From Rutstroemia sp. NJR-2017a BVV2 (lineage: Eukaryota; Ascomycota; Leotiomycetes; Helotiales; Rutstroemiaceae): DNA of 52,848 bases. Shown here one piece after another: positions 1-11,115 of the stretch (within the stretch, counting starts at the first letter, position 1; each line of letters starts with the position of its first letter). A program made the translations under genes and the position numbers. Below the pieces are notes generated by a model, which searched no databases, was not told the origin of the DNA, and saw only the letters and a list, made by a program, of their open reading frames with translations. The stretch spans positions 1 through 52,848 of the forward strand of contig NJPS01000052.1 in NCBI GenBank assembly GCA_002946415.1, written 5' to 3'.

Positions 1-300
1 ATTTATGGTACATAATAAGTGCACTCCGAAGCTCCTTTTAGTACTCTCCGGTACTCCAGCTTCGGCATATGCAGATGCATAGGTAGGCATGCAGCGACCT
101 AAAATGCATGCAGCCATTTTGATGGGGTATGCTTTATGCCTGAGGTATGATGGCCCGTGCGGTCATTGCCTGGCCGAAGCACCGATGTTCCGACAGTTTA
201 AAATTGCTTATCGAAGAAAGTTCGAAAATCGAAAAATCAATTTCGAAAGAACTAGATATTTAAAGAACTTATTTAATTTATTTAGTTTATTTCTTTTCTA
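1..300. other. GC-richer unassigned segment at window edge
   Basis: The first 230 bases are less AT-rich than what follows and then grade into A/T-only sequence. A short inverted repeat of the type GTACTCCGAAGCT / AGCTTCGG is visible near 25-65. The 70-codon open frame at 89-301 runs into the AT-rich block and has no recognisable protein features, so I do not call it a gene. It may be the edge of a repeat that continues outside the window. Confidence 0.3.
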
Positions 301-970
301 ACTATTTTTTCTTCTCAAACTCCTTTAGTATATCTATTATATATAGATTATATTATAATATTTTCTTAGTTTTTTCTTTTAGTTTTCGCTATTATTTCTT
401 TAAATAAAGAATTTTCGTTATAATTTCTTTCTTTTTAGTCTCTAAATAAATTTCTTTATATTATATTACTATCTAAGAAGAAGTAGAAATTCCGAAAATA
501 TTATAAGAATTATATTTAATATTTTTAGTATATTCTCTATAATAATCTATTTTAAGAAGAATATAATATTCCAAATTCTTTTCAGAATAATAAAAATATT
601 TTACCAATATTATTCTTCTTTTTTCTTTTATCCGAAAATAAATTATAAGATAATTTTTTAAAGATCGAGATAATTCTTTAGAGATAATAAGAAAAAGAGA
701 AGCAAGATATTTATTAAGAACCCAAGTAGGTATTCTATATTATTATAGTAAATATCAAAATAATACTAAACTAGAAAGAAGATAGTATTATAATATATTT
801 AGAATAAAAACTTAAAGATCTTAAATTCAGAAGATAGTTAACTATTATTTAGTAAAGTCGAATTATTATATAGAGATTATATAATAAAATAGAGTCTAGA
901 TATTTATATTTATAGTATAAAGATAGAAAAAAGGTATCTATAATTATCAATATATTTTTATAAAGAATAG
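301..970. other. AT-rich RIP-type debris, no gene seen
   Basis: Almost pure A/T with TA-rich dinucleotides and hardly any CpA or TpG, as expected after strong repeat-induced point mutation. From about 480 the plus strand is purine-rich, hinting at an old plus-strand coding frame, but I can read no family in it. Confidence 0.5.
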
Positions 971-1345
971 TATTATAGAAATAAGATATCTAGAAATAGA
1001 TAGATACTAAAATAATCAATAATATCTTTAGTAGAATCTCAAACTAGAATTATATAATATCTTAGTAGCTCTTAGTAGTCTTAGTAATAGGAATTGATAG
1101 AATTAATAGAATAATAGAGAATAAAGATCTATATAACTAGATAGTTTTCCTTAATATATAGAGCTTTGTATTTAATAATAATTACTACTTATTTATCTAC
1201 TATTATAATTATAATCGATTCTCTATATAACTATTATTAATAATAAATCTATAATAGTACTATTAGTTATTATAATTTCTAGTATTCAAGATCCTAATTA
1301 CTTCTATATAACTCAGAAGATAAATATTCATAATATAAAACTATT
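971..1345 (+). mobile_element. Mutated Copia-type LTR and start of internal region
   Basis: This stretch aligns base for base with the reverse complement of 45240-45626, differing mostly by C-to-T and G-to-A changes. The LTR is about 971-1242 (TATTAT start, TGTTAG in the other copy; ...TTAATA end, TTCAACA in the other copy). Shared landmarks include a TCTATATAAC core-promoter-like string near 1127 and TTACTTCTAT followed by ACTCAGAAGATAA near 1298-1325 in the leader. Homology stops near 1345, where the inverted-duplication material begins, so only the 5' end of the element remains. Confidence 0.6.
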
Positions 1346-1517
1346 GATTATATTATTTTATATTTCCTATTTTTATATATTTACTTTATTTTTATTTTTT
1401 ATAATTATACTATTTAGTTATTTCTTGATTATATTACTTATATTATAACTAATTATTAGTAAATTTGAAATATTCGAACTATCTATTTTAGATCAACTAT
1501 TTGATTATCTATTAAAC

Positions 1518-3066
1518 TTATTCTAAATTATTAAGTAATTTAATAATAGTTATTCCTTTTTATTATTATCTTTTTACTTATTTAGTATTATAATATAGAA
1601 AAATATATTTAATTATTTCTATATTAGTAAAGTAGTATATATAGATTAAAGATTTATAATCTAATATATTTTATATATTTAGAAAATATATATAATTTAT
1701 CTATTTTATTCTATTCTAAATAAGTATTATATTTTTTGTTTTACTAAATCTTTTATATAGTTTGAGTTTATCTTTATTTAATACTAAACTCTTTATTATT
1801 ATATTATATTATTTAGTTATATTTTTTATTTATTATATTTTCTATACTTATTTCTCAAACTTAAATATTCTTATTTAGTTAATATATTCGATCGATATAT
1901 TCAATAATTCTTATTTTATTTTCTTATTATCTTTCTTTTTCCAAATCTATAAATACTATTTTTGATAAATTTACTAAATAGAGATATTTTTTTAATACTT
2001 GAAGAATTTCTTAAACTTTTCGTTATAATATATACTAATTAGAAGAATTACTATTTCTATTTCTATTTTATAATTGGATATAACTCGATATATTTTAGTA
2101 ATCTTTTATAAATATATTACTTATATTTACTCGAGTTCTTATTTAATTATATCTTTTTTTCCAGATTTATATTATATTTCTATTCTATATATTAGTATAA
2201 TATATATATATATTATATATAATATCGAGTTTTAGATTATCTAATTAAGTTTATTAAATATAGTTAATATTATAATATCTTTTTCTCGAACTATTTTTAT
2301 ATATATTTTCTAATTAAATTTAATATCGAACCAAATATCGAGTATTTATATATTTAGTAATAGAATATATTCTATTTTTTATCTAAATTAGATTATAGTT
2401 ACTAAATTAAATCTATTCTATATTCTTATAAAATAAATAAACTTATACTTTACTAATATAAAGTATATCTTATAATACTAAATATATTTTAGAATCTTTT
2501 AATATATATCTATAAACTTATTATAATTGGTTTCTATATTCGAGCTTATTATAATTAAATATATATTATCGATAAACTCTTTTATATATAGTTCTTATTT
2601 CAAAAATAAATATATCTGAATAAACTCTATATTATAAAATAGAAAAAGTATCAGTAAAAATAATAATCTTTAAAATACTTCTATTTATAATAAGAACTTT
2701 TTTGATATCTTATTAGTAAATAAAAAATATATAATTCTATTATTTAGAAAATTTACTATCTATTTACTAATCTATTAGAAAAAACTAAATTTCTAAATTA
2801 TTATTACTAAATATAAATAGATAACTATATTAAATACTTTTATTATATCTAATAAAAGTAATATTATTATTTATCTCTTATTTACCTAAACTAACTTAAT
2901 TACTAAGATAAATAAATTTAGTATTATTATTATTTTTTTTTATATTTTTACTTTTATCTATTTATTCGATAATAAATTATATTATTCGATTATATTATAG
3001 ATTTTCTAAATTATAGCTTTTTCAATTAATTTTCTCAAAATACTTAATAATATAATTAGTTACTAG
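1518..3066 (-). repeat. Left arm of a large inverted duplication
   Basis: Reads as the reverse complement of 3139-4688 with position sum about 6206 (for example 2365 pairs with 3841 and 3065 with 3141). The arms are separated by about 72 bases (3067-3138). This arm is pyrimidine-rich on the plus strand and its partner is purine-rich, so each probably carries the same old coding strand pointing away from the centre. Differences are mostly transitions, this arm being the more heavily mutated. I do not recognise the parent element. The stretch 1346-1517 continues in the same style without a partner in the other arm. Confidence 0.75.
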
Positions 3067-3138
3067 ATTTTTATCTATTTATAACTTGGTTTTCTAGATT
3101 TCTATAATATTATTATTAATATATTTTTCAAACAAAAG

Positions 3139-4688
3139 CCTGATAACCGATTATATTTCTAAGTATATTAGGAAAGCTGATCAAGAAGATTATAGTCTAG
3201 AAGATCTATAATATAACTAAATAGTATAATCTATTACCAGATAAGCAAATAGAAATAAGAATATAAAGAAGTATAGTAACAATACTAGATCTATTTATCT
3301 TAGTAATCAAATCTATCTAATCGAATAAAGAATAAATAGTAATATTATTTTTACTAGATATAATAAGAGTATTTGATATAATAATCTACTTATACTTAAT
3401 AATAATAATCCAGAAGTTCAGCTTTCTCTAATAGATTAATAAGTAGATAATAAGTTTTCTAAATAATAGAATTATATATTTCTTATTTGCTAGTAAGATA
3501 TTAGAAAAGTTCTCTCTATAAATAGAAATATTATAAAGATTATTATTCTTATTAATACTTTTCTTATTTTATAATATAGAGCTTATTCGGATATATTTAC
3601 TCTCTAAATAAAATCTCTATATAAACAGTTTCGTCGATAATATATATCTGATAGTAATAAGTTTTAATATAGAAACTAACTATAATAAGTTTATTAATAT
3701 ATATTAGAAGATTCTAGGATATATTTAGTATTATAAGATATACTTTATATTAGTAAAGTATAAGCTTATTTACTTTACAAAAATATAAAATAGATTTAAC
3801 TTAGTAATTATAATCTAGTTTGGATAAGGAACAGAGTATATTCTATTACCGAGTATATAAATACTTAGTATTTAGTTCGATATAAAGCTTAATTAGAAAG
3901 TATATACAAAGATAGTCTAAGAGAAAGATACTATAGTACTAACTATATCTAATAAACTTAACTAGATAATCTAGAACCTGATATTATATTAAATATAAAT
4001 CTTATATATAGTATATATATATATTATACTAACCTATAAAGCAGAAATATAATATAAGCTTGGAAAAAGAGGTATAATTAAATAAGAACTCGAATAAGTA
4101 TAAATAATATATCTATAAAAGATTACTAGAATATACTAAACTATATCTATCTATAAAGTAGAAATAGAAATAATAATTCCTCTGATTAGTATATACTATA
4201 ATAAGAAACTCAGGAAATTCTTCAAGTACTAGAAAGATATCTCTACTTAACAAATCTATTAAAAATAGTATTTATAAATATAGAAAAGGAGAAATAATAA
4301 GAAGATAAAATAGAAATCATCGAATATTTTAACCGAATATACTAACCAAACCGGAATATTTAAGTTAGAGAAACAAATATAGGAAATATAATAGACGAAA
4401 AATATAACTAAATAATATAATATAATAGTAAAGAACTCGATACTAGATAAAGGTAAACTCAAATTATATAAGGGATTTAATAAAGTAGAAAATATAATAC
4501 TTATCTAAAATAGAATAAAACGAATAAGTTATATATACTTCCTAAATATATAAGGAATACTAGACTATAAATCCCTGGTCTATATATATTACTATACTAA
4601 TATAGAAATAGTTAAATATATCCTTCTATACTATAATACCGAATAAGCAAAAAGATAATAGTAAAGAAGAATAACTATTACTAAGCTA
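3139..4688 (+). repeat. Right arm of a large inverted duplication
   Basis: Partner of 1518-3066. The purine-rich plus strand reads as long K/N/I/Y-rich frames broken by TAA/TAG, typical of a RIP-damaged coding sequence, but no diagnostic motif survives. The arm ends where the Gypsy element is inserted at 4689, and its last bases AAGCTA correspond to AAATTA in the left arm, as expected if that arm has been mutated further. Confidence 0.7.
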
Positions 4689-4874
4689 TATGATGATCTG
4701 TACGAAAAGTTGCTTAGTAACCTCAGGCCGCTACAAGCTAGAGTTAGCTAGCTAGATACGTGATTCGTATATAACCCCTTTTTTGTATATAAGCTCCTCG
4801 AGCTCTTCAGCTCTCTTAGTTCTTTAGTTCTTAATTCTAAGGTATATTCGATTTTTTCGAGATGTATTGTCATA
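4689..4874 (+). repeat. 5' LTR of the Gypsy element
   Basis: 186 bases, matching 10930-11115 in all but eight positions, every difference a C/T or G/A transition. Combining the two copies gives termini TGTGAC...GTCACA, a perfect inverted repeat; in this copy they read TATGAT and GTCATA. TATATAA strings near 4768-4785 are likely promoter elements. Confidence 0.95.
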
Positions 4875-5198
4875 TTATTAAGAACTTATCTAACTACGCC
4901 GGCCGTACCTGACGGCCTCTAATAATATCAGTCTTATTTACCTCCTTGCCGGAATATCGATCCAGAGTAGTAGGAGAAGACCTAATTCCGAGTGCGAAGC
5001 TCGATACAGGGTACCCTTTATCATTTACAATTATTTACGAATCCCCTCTATCATCTTATTATGCACCGAATACCTCCTCCTTACCTAGCCGAACAAGGCA
5101 GAGTACCTCTCGACCTCTTACCAGGAGAATCAAGAGTGTATAGTTCTGTATCTGACAATTCGGAGACTTAAAGAAGAGAGCAATTCGCCTTGCTAGCA

Positions 5199-6500
5199 AT
5201 GCCTCTCTTTGCCAATGTCTCCCAAAGATCAAGAGTACTAGGCAAGTCGCTAGTGCACTTCGGTTACGATGAGGCCACCGACCTCTTTGCTTCCGAGCCT
5301 CCAACTCAAGACAATCAAGAGCTCTTTAGGCAAATGAGAGAACAGATCGCCAACCTCGAGAGATAGCTTCAGAGCACCCAAATGCAACAGTCCATTGAGC
5401 GGGAAGCAATATAGGTATATCTACAGCCCTCACAAGTGTAGTTCGATCACATAACCGCAAATAACCCGTAAGCAGCCTACAGCGATCCGCAACAGGCCAG
5501 TCAGCTACCACAATGTTTCTCGACTGCAGAATCTATGGGATCAAGGTCGCAGAGCTACCTACCTAAGGTTACCAATATGACTAATAAGCTGAGCGATGGC
5601 CAATAGTTCAGAGTATCCTTATAGCGAGCTATTATCACTGATCGTCTGGAAGTATATACCGAAACTTTGAGTTCGCAGGGACTCAAACGCCAGTATATGC
5701 TAGACCAATTGGAAGGTACCGCTTTAGACTATATAGAAGGCCTTTACCTCCAGTAGTCGCCACGTCTCAGTGCCGAAGAGATCGTTATACAGATCGCAGA
5801 CTTCTTAACTGATCCTGCGGAGTGTGAACGTGCTAGAGATCAGTTTAGAGTTTTGCGTATACAAGAAGGAACACCGTTTAAGGAGTTCTATAGAGAATTT
5901 TACCTCCTTGCATCACTAGCGCGAAAGACTAATGCAGAGGACCTGCAGGATGACTTGGCTACCAAAGTTACCCTATTCTATAGACGTATATACTCTATAG
6001 CCCTTCTGAACAGTCGCTCCCTAAGCGAGGACGTTCGATTGTACTACCATATCGATGCAACCGAAGCTGGCATCAAGACTATCAATACGACCTACTGCTC
6101 TTACGACAAAGGTGCTTCTCGAAAGAGGCAAAGCGCCACTTACTCAAACAGCAAACAAGAACTCGTGTAGCAAGCAAAGCCTATTCCTGCTACAATCAAC
6201 CCGGTATACACTCGTACGAGTACCTCATTACCGCCCCAAACCCTTCGTCACTTCATACCTGACCGTACCACCCATGTATAGCTACCGGCTACCAATAAGG
6301 GTACTAACCCCTTCTGTACGAACATGGATCGGGCTAGATCTCAAACCCCCCGTACCATCAACGCAGTGGAATATTGGGAAGAAAGTGACGAAGAAGAAGC
6401 TCCCTCGGATGCCCCTGAGGATCAAGATCCTGTTGTACAGGCAGAGGCTGTAGCTCAGGCCATTTATGAGGAAATAGATCAAGCAAAAGGCACCGCCTAG
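5199..6500 (+). pseudogene. Gypsy gag, RIP-inactivated
   Basis: One continuous frame of 433 codons from ATG 5199 to TAG 6498-6500, interrupted by about nine TAG/TAA codons where Gln or Trp would fit; an in-frame TAA at 5169 supports this start. The middle part (residues about 150-280) contains the LEGTALDYIE, FRVLRIQEGTPFKEFYREF and LLNSRSL strings expected of the retrotransposon gag capsid domain that binds and packages the RNA. The tail is acidic (EESDEEEAPSDAPEDQD). I see no CCHC zinc knuckle; one cysteine (FCTN near residue 375) may be what is left of it. The plus-strand open pieces at 5853-6170 are fragments of this frame. Confidence 0.85.
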
Positions 6501-9500
6501 TGAAAGACTCCTTTCTAGACAGGCTAAGAGATATAAGATATTTGGACTTGACAAAACTAATAGGCAGAGAGCATATAACAACGTTCTGTACCTTAGCTAA
6601 GAATAGACTCTCCTTTCCAACCAAAGCTCTCATTGACTTAGGAGCAAATAGCTTCATATTCGTCGACGCTACTTTCCTTAAGCATCTATCTCCTTTCTTT
6701 AAACCCATTTTACGCTCATTAAAAACACCCTTGTAGGTCAAGGGCTACAACGGCATTAAAGGCCCCAAAATTATATATTATACTTTACTTAATCTTATAG
6801 TCGATAATTGTATCCAATCATTTACCCCCTTTTTAATCACCTACTTGGATACACAAGCAATGATCCTAGGCCGCTACTGGCTGGCAGAAAACTGTATTCT
6901 TGTCGATTGTGCCAAGGGAATACTATATTAGCCCAAGGATATCCCTTGTACTACAATATATATATACAATGTTCGCATCCAGCTCCGAGGAGATCAAATA
7001 GTTAACCGATATTATCAGGCCGATATAAAGCATAGAGATCGATAACTCGACGACTACTGGCAGAAGAAGTAACCAACCGACCTAAACCTCTCATTGTTGG
7101 ATAACTCAAACTCCCTGCCAGTAGCAATACCAACGCAATTTGCCTTGCCCAATAGGTTAAACCCTGCTCTGAGCTCGAGTATACCAGCCCATAAGATTGC
7201 AATCTTAAAGAAGACCCCAAAGGGTGAAATGATAAGCTCAGTCGTACAAATCAACGAGCTAGATACTATCTGTATTATCAATAGATCATCTTGGTAGAGC
7301 ACCCAAGCTAAAGAGATCAAGACTATAGAGAAGGAACTGAAGAGAAAAGATAATCCGCCTCTGCCTGCTCCCAAGAGATCACCCAAACCTCTCTGGCAGC
7401 CTCAAGCAGAACGCAAGCCCGCTATCATTGAGATCAAGTCTATCAGTAGCGCAGCCCTGAACCTAATCTGCAAGAAGTACAGCAACTACAAGCTCTTCTT
7501 AGTTACCCTCTAGGAGATCGACTCTCTGATTGACCAACAACAAGCTCATCAAGACCAATGCTCTCAAATGGATGATCTTATTGCCTAATTGCTTAAGTCT
7601 ACAGATCGACGTACCGCTATACAGTCGATCCTGTCAATGGATACCGAGGCCGAGCTACCGATTCCGGACAAGTACATAGACTATACTTATGTATTCTCTA
7701 AGAGAGAATCCGACTTATTGCCCCCCTACCGACAATACGACTACAAGATTGAGCTTGAGAACAATAACACAAATATGTTGAAATATAGCCTGCTCTACAA
7801 AATATCGGTTGAGGAGCTCGAAACAGTAAAGAAGTATTTGACCGATAACCTATCCAAAGGCTTCATTGAGCCTAGTCAAGTACCCTTCGCTGCCCCTGTC
7901 TTATTTGTAAAGAAGCCTAATAGTAGTTTACACTTTTGTATCGATTTTCGTACTCTTAATACTCTTATCCGCAAAGATCGCTACCCCTTATCCTTGATTG
8001 ACGAAACCCTCGCACAACTAGCTAAAACTAAAGTATTTACTAAGCTCGATATCCGATAAGCCTTTTATCATATTCGCATAGATCCTGCCTCTGAAGAGTA
8101 TACTACTTTTCGGATATAGTACAGAGCCTACAAGTGTAAAGTTATACCTTTTGGACTAACTAATGGCCCCGCAATATACCAATATTATATAAATGATATT
8201 CTGTTCGACTACTTGGATGTATTCTGTATAGCTTACTTGGATGATATTCTCATTTACTCTAAGAACGAACTCGAGTATACTATACAAGTGCACTTAGTAC
8301 TCCAACGACTTCAAGATACCGGCCTCCAAGCTGACCTTAAGAAATACGAATTCGATATCAAATATACCAAGTACTTAGGCTTCATCGTATCGACTAATAG
8401 CATCGAGGTTGACCCTGGGAAGGTATCTATCGTACAACAATAGTAATACCCTTCTATAGTTAAAGGTGTTCAGTCCTTCTTAGGCTTCTGCAACTTCTAC
8501 AAACACTTTATCCGCGACTTTGGAGTGATTGCCAAGCCCCTAATCAACCTAACTAAAACTGGAATACACTTCGACTTCGATATTGCCTATCAGCAGGCAT
8601 TCGATATACTTAAAGAGATCTTGACAACTGTGCCCCTACTACAGCACTACGATCACAACCTCCCCTGTATACTCGAGACTAATATATCAGATAGTATAGT
8701 AGCAAGTGTACTCTCGCAGAAGCATAGAGACGACTGGTTATCTATCGCTTTCTACTCCAAGACCATACAGGCCGCAGAGCTCAACTACGAGGTGCATAAC
8801 AAAGAAATACTTGCAATCGTTAAATCGTTCGTATACTAGCGTACCGAGCTTACCAGTACTCCCCATCAGATCCGAGTATTTACTGACTATAAAGCATTAG
8901 AATACTTCATAACAACTAAAACTCTTAATACAAGGCAAGCTCGATAGACAGAACTACTGGCAGATTACCACTTTCTGATTATATACTGCCCTAGCAAGGA
9001 GAACCCCCTGGCAGATACACTGATACGTAAAGTTGATGAACTCGACTCTTAGAATAGGACAAAGAAAGAGCGTTATAATCAACAGCTACTTAAAGATATG
9101 CAGATCGCCCTCGAGATCCTGGCTTCATATATTCGAGCCCATTTCGACTATAAGGATATTAGCTCGCTCGAGTTGAACGCTATATCAAACTCCTGGGACC
9201 TCATCACGTATATTCTACAAGCCAACCGCGATCAGAAAAGTTTGTAGCCGCTATACCTCCAAGCACTCAAAAGTGATTCGACTCTTGAACTGAGAAATGG
9301 ATTGCTGCTCTACTATGGACGACTAATTGTGCCCGATACAGATAACCTCTATATATTGCTTATTCGAGAAGTGCACGATATAGTATCGACAGCTCATCCA
9401 GGTATTAAGAAAACCTTCCTGTTGCTCTCAGACCAGTACTACTAGTGCAGTATCTCTACAGATGTTACTAACTACATATGTAACTGTTATACCTGTCGCT

Positions 9501-10765
9501 GTAGCTCTGTTCCAAGAGATAAGACCCCTGGCCTGTTATACTCCTTGCCTATTCCGATATACGTATAGGAGCATGTTACAATGGACTACTATAGCTTCAA
9601 CAAAGATAAGTACGGGTATGATAATGTTCTGGTAATCATCGACCGACTGAGTAAGCAAGCTGTCATAATTCCATACCACAAGACGATTACTGTACGAGAA
9701 CAAGCCAAGCTCTACCTCATATATATCTACAGGTACTACGGAGCTCTAACTACTATACTTTCTGATCGAGGCCTGTAATTCATCTTGTCTTTCTGGCAGG
9801 AGTTCAACGATATCCTAGGTACTAAGGTAAAGCTCTCGACTGCAGATCATCTGCAAACTGACGACCAAACTGAGATTTACAACCAGTACTTGCAGCAGAG
9901 ATTAAGACTCTTTGTTAGCTATTACCAAGACAACTGGTCCGAGTTCTTGCCTATGATGGATTATGTACAACTGATACTACCGTATATCTCTCTGGGAGAC
10001 CTGCCACCTTTCGAAGTACTCTACGGATATACTCCTAGAGCTTTATAGAACTGGAAAGCTGAACCTCGACCTGCTATAGAAAACCTCAATCTATAGGAAG
10101 TATGTATGTATACCTATAGGAATCGTGAAGTACTGGAATACGTTCGTAAATCAATCCAAAAAGCTCAAGTATATATGACAGAATCTGCAAATAAGTATAG
10201 GAGACTTATAGACTTCGATATAGGCGATTATATCTAGTTGGATATGCGGTATTTACCGACTTAATATCTGTCGAAGAAGCTCGACTACCCTATAGGTAGA
10301 TACTTCAAAGTGTTTGAGAAGATCAGCCACTTCTACTACCTAGAGCTCCTGGATACTATACGGATCTACGATATCTTCCTTGCCGATAAGCTACGTAAAG
10401 CAGCCGATAACCCCTTACCTGTATAGTACAATAACCCTCTACCGCCGATCAATATCACCAGTACTGACGAGTATATTATAGAGCAGATCCTGGTATGCAA
10501 GCTAGTATACAAATTACTGGTATATCGTGTCCAATAGCAAAATTACGATATTGATCTGATCTGGTACTCGGCTTCCGATCTTAAGACCTCACTATTGCTC
10601 TTGCGTGATTTCCACTTAGCCAATCCTGTATTGCTTGGTCTATCTGTACTATTCCCTGAATGGCTATGCCTATATCAAGAGGGCGAAGAGGACTATAACT
10701 ATCTTGAAGGCAACTACCCTATAGTGCCGATATAGAAGAAGTGCTTCCTTTCGTCGCTCACTTAA
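6500..10765 (+). pseudogene. Gypsy pol polyprotein with chromodomain, RIP-inactivated
   Basis: A single frame, -1 relative to gag, overlapping the gag stop and ending at TAA 10763-10765. Order: aspartic protease with ALIDLGANSF near 6630 (normal DSGA has become DLGA); reverse transcriptase about 7800-8450 with FCIDFRTLN and the AYLDDIL catalytic box near 8230; RNase H about 8600-9050 (ETNISDS, normally [14 protein letters not shown]); integrase about 9360-10050 with an H..H..C..C finger (NCYTCRC), MDYYS, SDRG and the D-D-E region (DDQTEI); chromodomain about 10470-10640 (YIIEQIL...DLIWY...FHLANP). It would copy RNA to DNA and insert it, the chromodomain steering insertion to histone-marked chromatin. 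About 25 TAG/TAA stops destroy it. Frame is kept throughout, so decay is by substitution only. Confidence 0.92.
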
Positions 10766-10916
10766 CAACTAAAACACTCGTTCTCAGCTCCAAATCCATT
10801 ATGTATTACTTATTTAACTTCACTTCTTATACTTATTAGCTGCAAGATATATAAGTTATTAACTAATAGAACTATTAGATGCAACTATAAGAAGGCACGA
10901 GGGTATACCTTATTCG

Positions 10917-10929
10917 AAGGGGGGGGTAG
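10917..10929 (+). other. Polypurine tract of the Gypsy element
   Basis: AAGGGGGGGG followed by TAG lies immediately upstream of the 3' LTR, the usual site for priming plus-strand DNA synthesis in Gypsy elements. Confidence 0.8.
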
Positions 10930-11115
10930 TATAACGATCTGTACGAAAAGTTGCTTAGTAACCTCAGGCCGCTACGAGCTAGAGTTAGCTAGCTAGGTAT
11001 GTGATTCGTATATAACCCCTTTTTTGTATATAAGCTCCTCGAGCTCTTCAGCTCTCTTAGTTCTTTAGTTCTTAATTCTAAGGTATATTCGATTTTTTCG
11101 AGATATATTGTTACA
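10930..11115 (+). repeat. 3' LTR of the Gypsy element
   Basis: 186 bases, partner of 4689-4874. Termini read TATAAC and GTTACA in this copy. The positions mutated here are not those mutated in the 5' LTR, so both copies have been hit independently by transitions. Confidence 0.95.

Larger units (their letters stand above)
4689..11115 (+). mobile_element. Ty3/Gypsy chromovirus, complete but RIP-inactivated
   Basis: A 6.4-kb LTR retrotransposon: 186-bp LTRs at both ends, gag, then pol in the -1 frame (protease, reverse transcriptase, RNase H, integrase, chromodomain), and a G-rich polypurine tract just before the 3' LTR. Domain order RT-RH-IN marks it as Ty3/Gypsy and the C-terminal chromodomain as a chromovirus. 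Roughly nine in-frame stops in gag and about 25 in pol, the ones I read all TAG or TAA, make it non-autonomous. It is far less AT-rich than its flanks, so it arrived after they had decayed. A clean 5-bp target duplication is not visible: AAGCTA occurs on both sides (4683-4688 and 11117-11122) but one base out of register. Confidence 0.95.

Noticed and set aside
89..301. 70-codon frame at the window edge
   Set aside because: It crosses from GC-richer to A/T-only sequence and has no motif.
4259..4462. 67-codon minus-strand hydrophobic frame
   Set aside because: It lies in the purine-rich arm of the inverted duplication; hydrophobic composition is the automatic complement of A-rich coding sequence.
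5059..7386. Minus-strand frames within the Gypsy element (5059-5304, 5326-5511, 6282-6741, 7002-7386)
   Set aside because: They are antisense to gag and pol, which carry conserved domains on the plus strand.
5199..10765. An alternative genetic code with TAG/TAA read as Gln
   Set aside because: Stops fall at Gln and also Trp positions, LTR pairs differ by the same transitions, motif residues are changed the same way (Cys to Tyr, Gly to Asp), and the undamaged gene at 52593 uses ordinary codons. RIP explains all of it.
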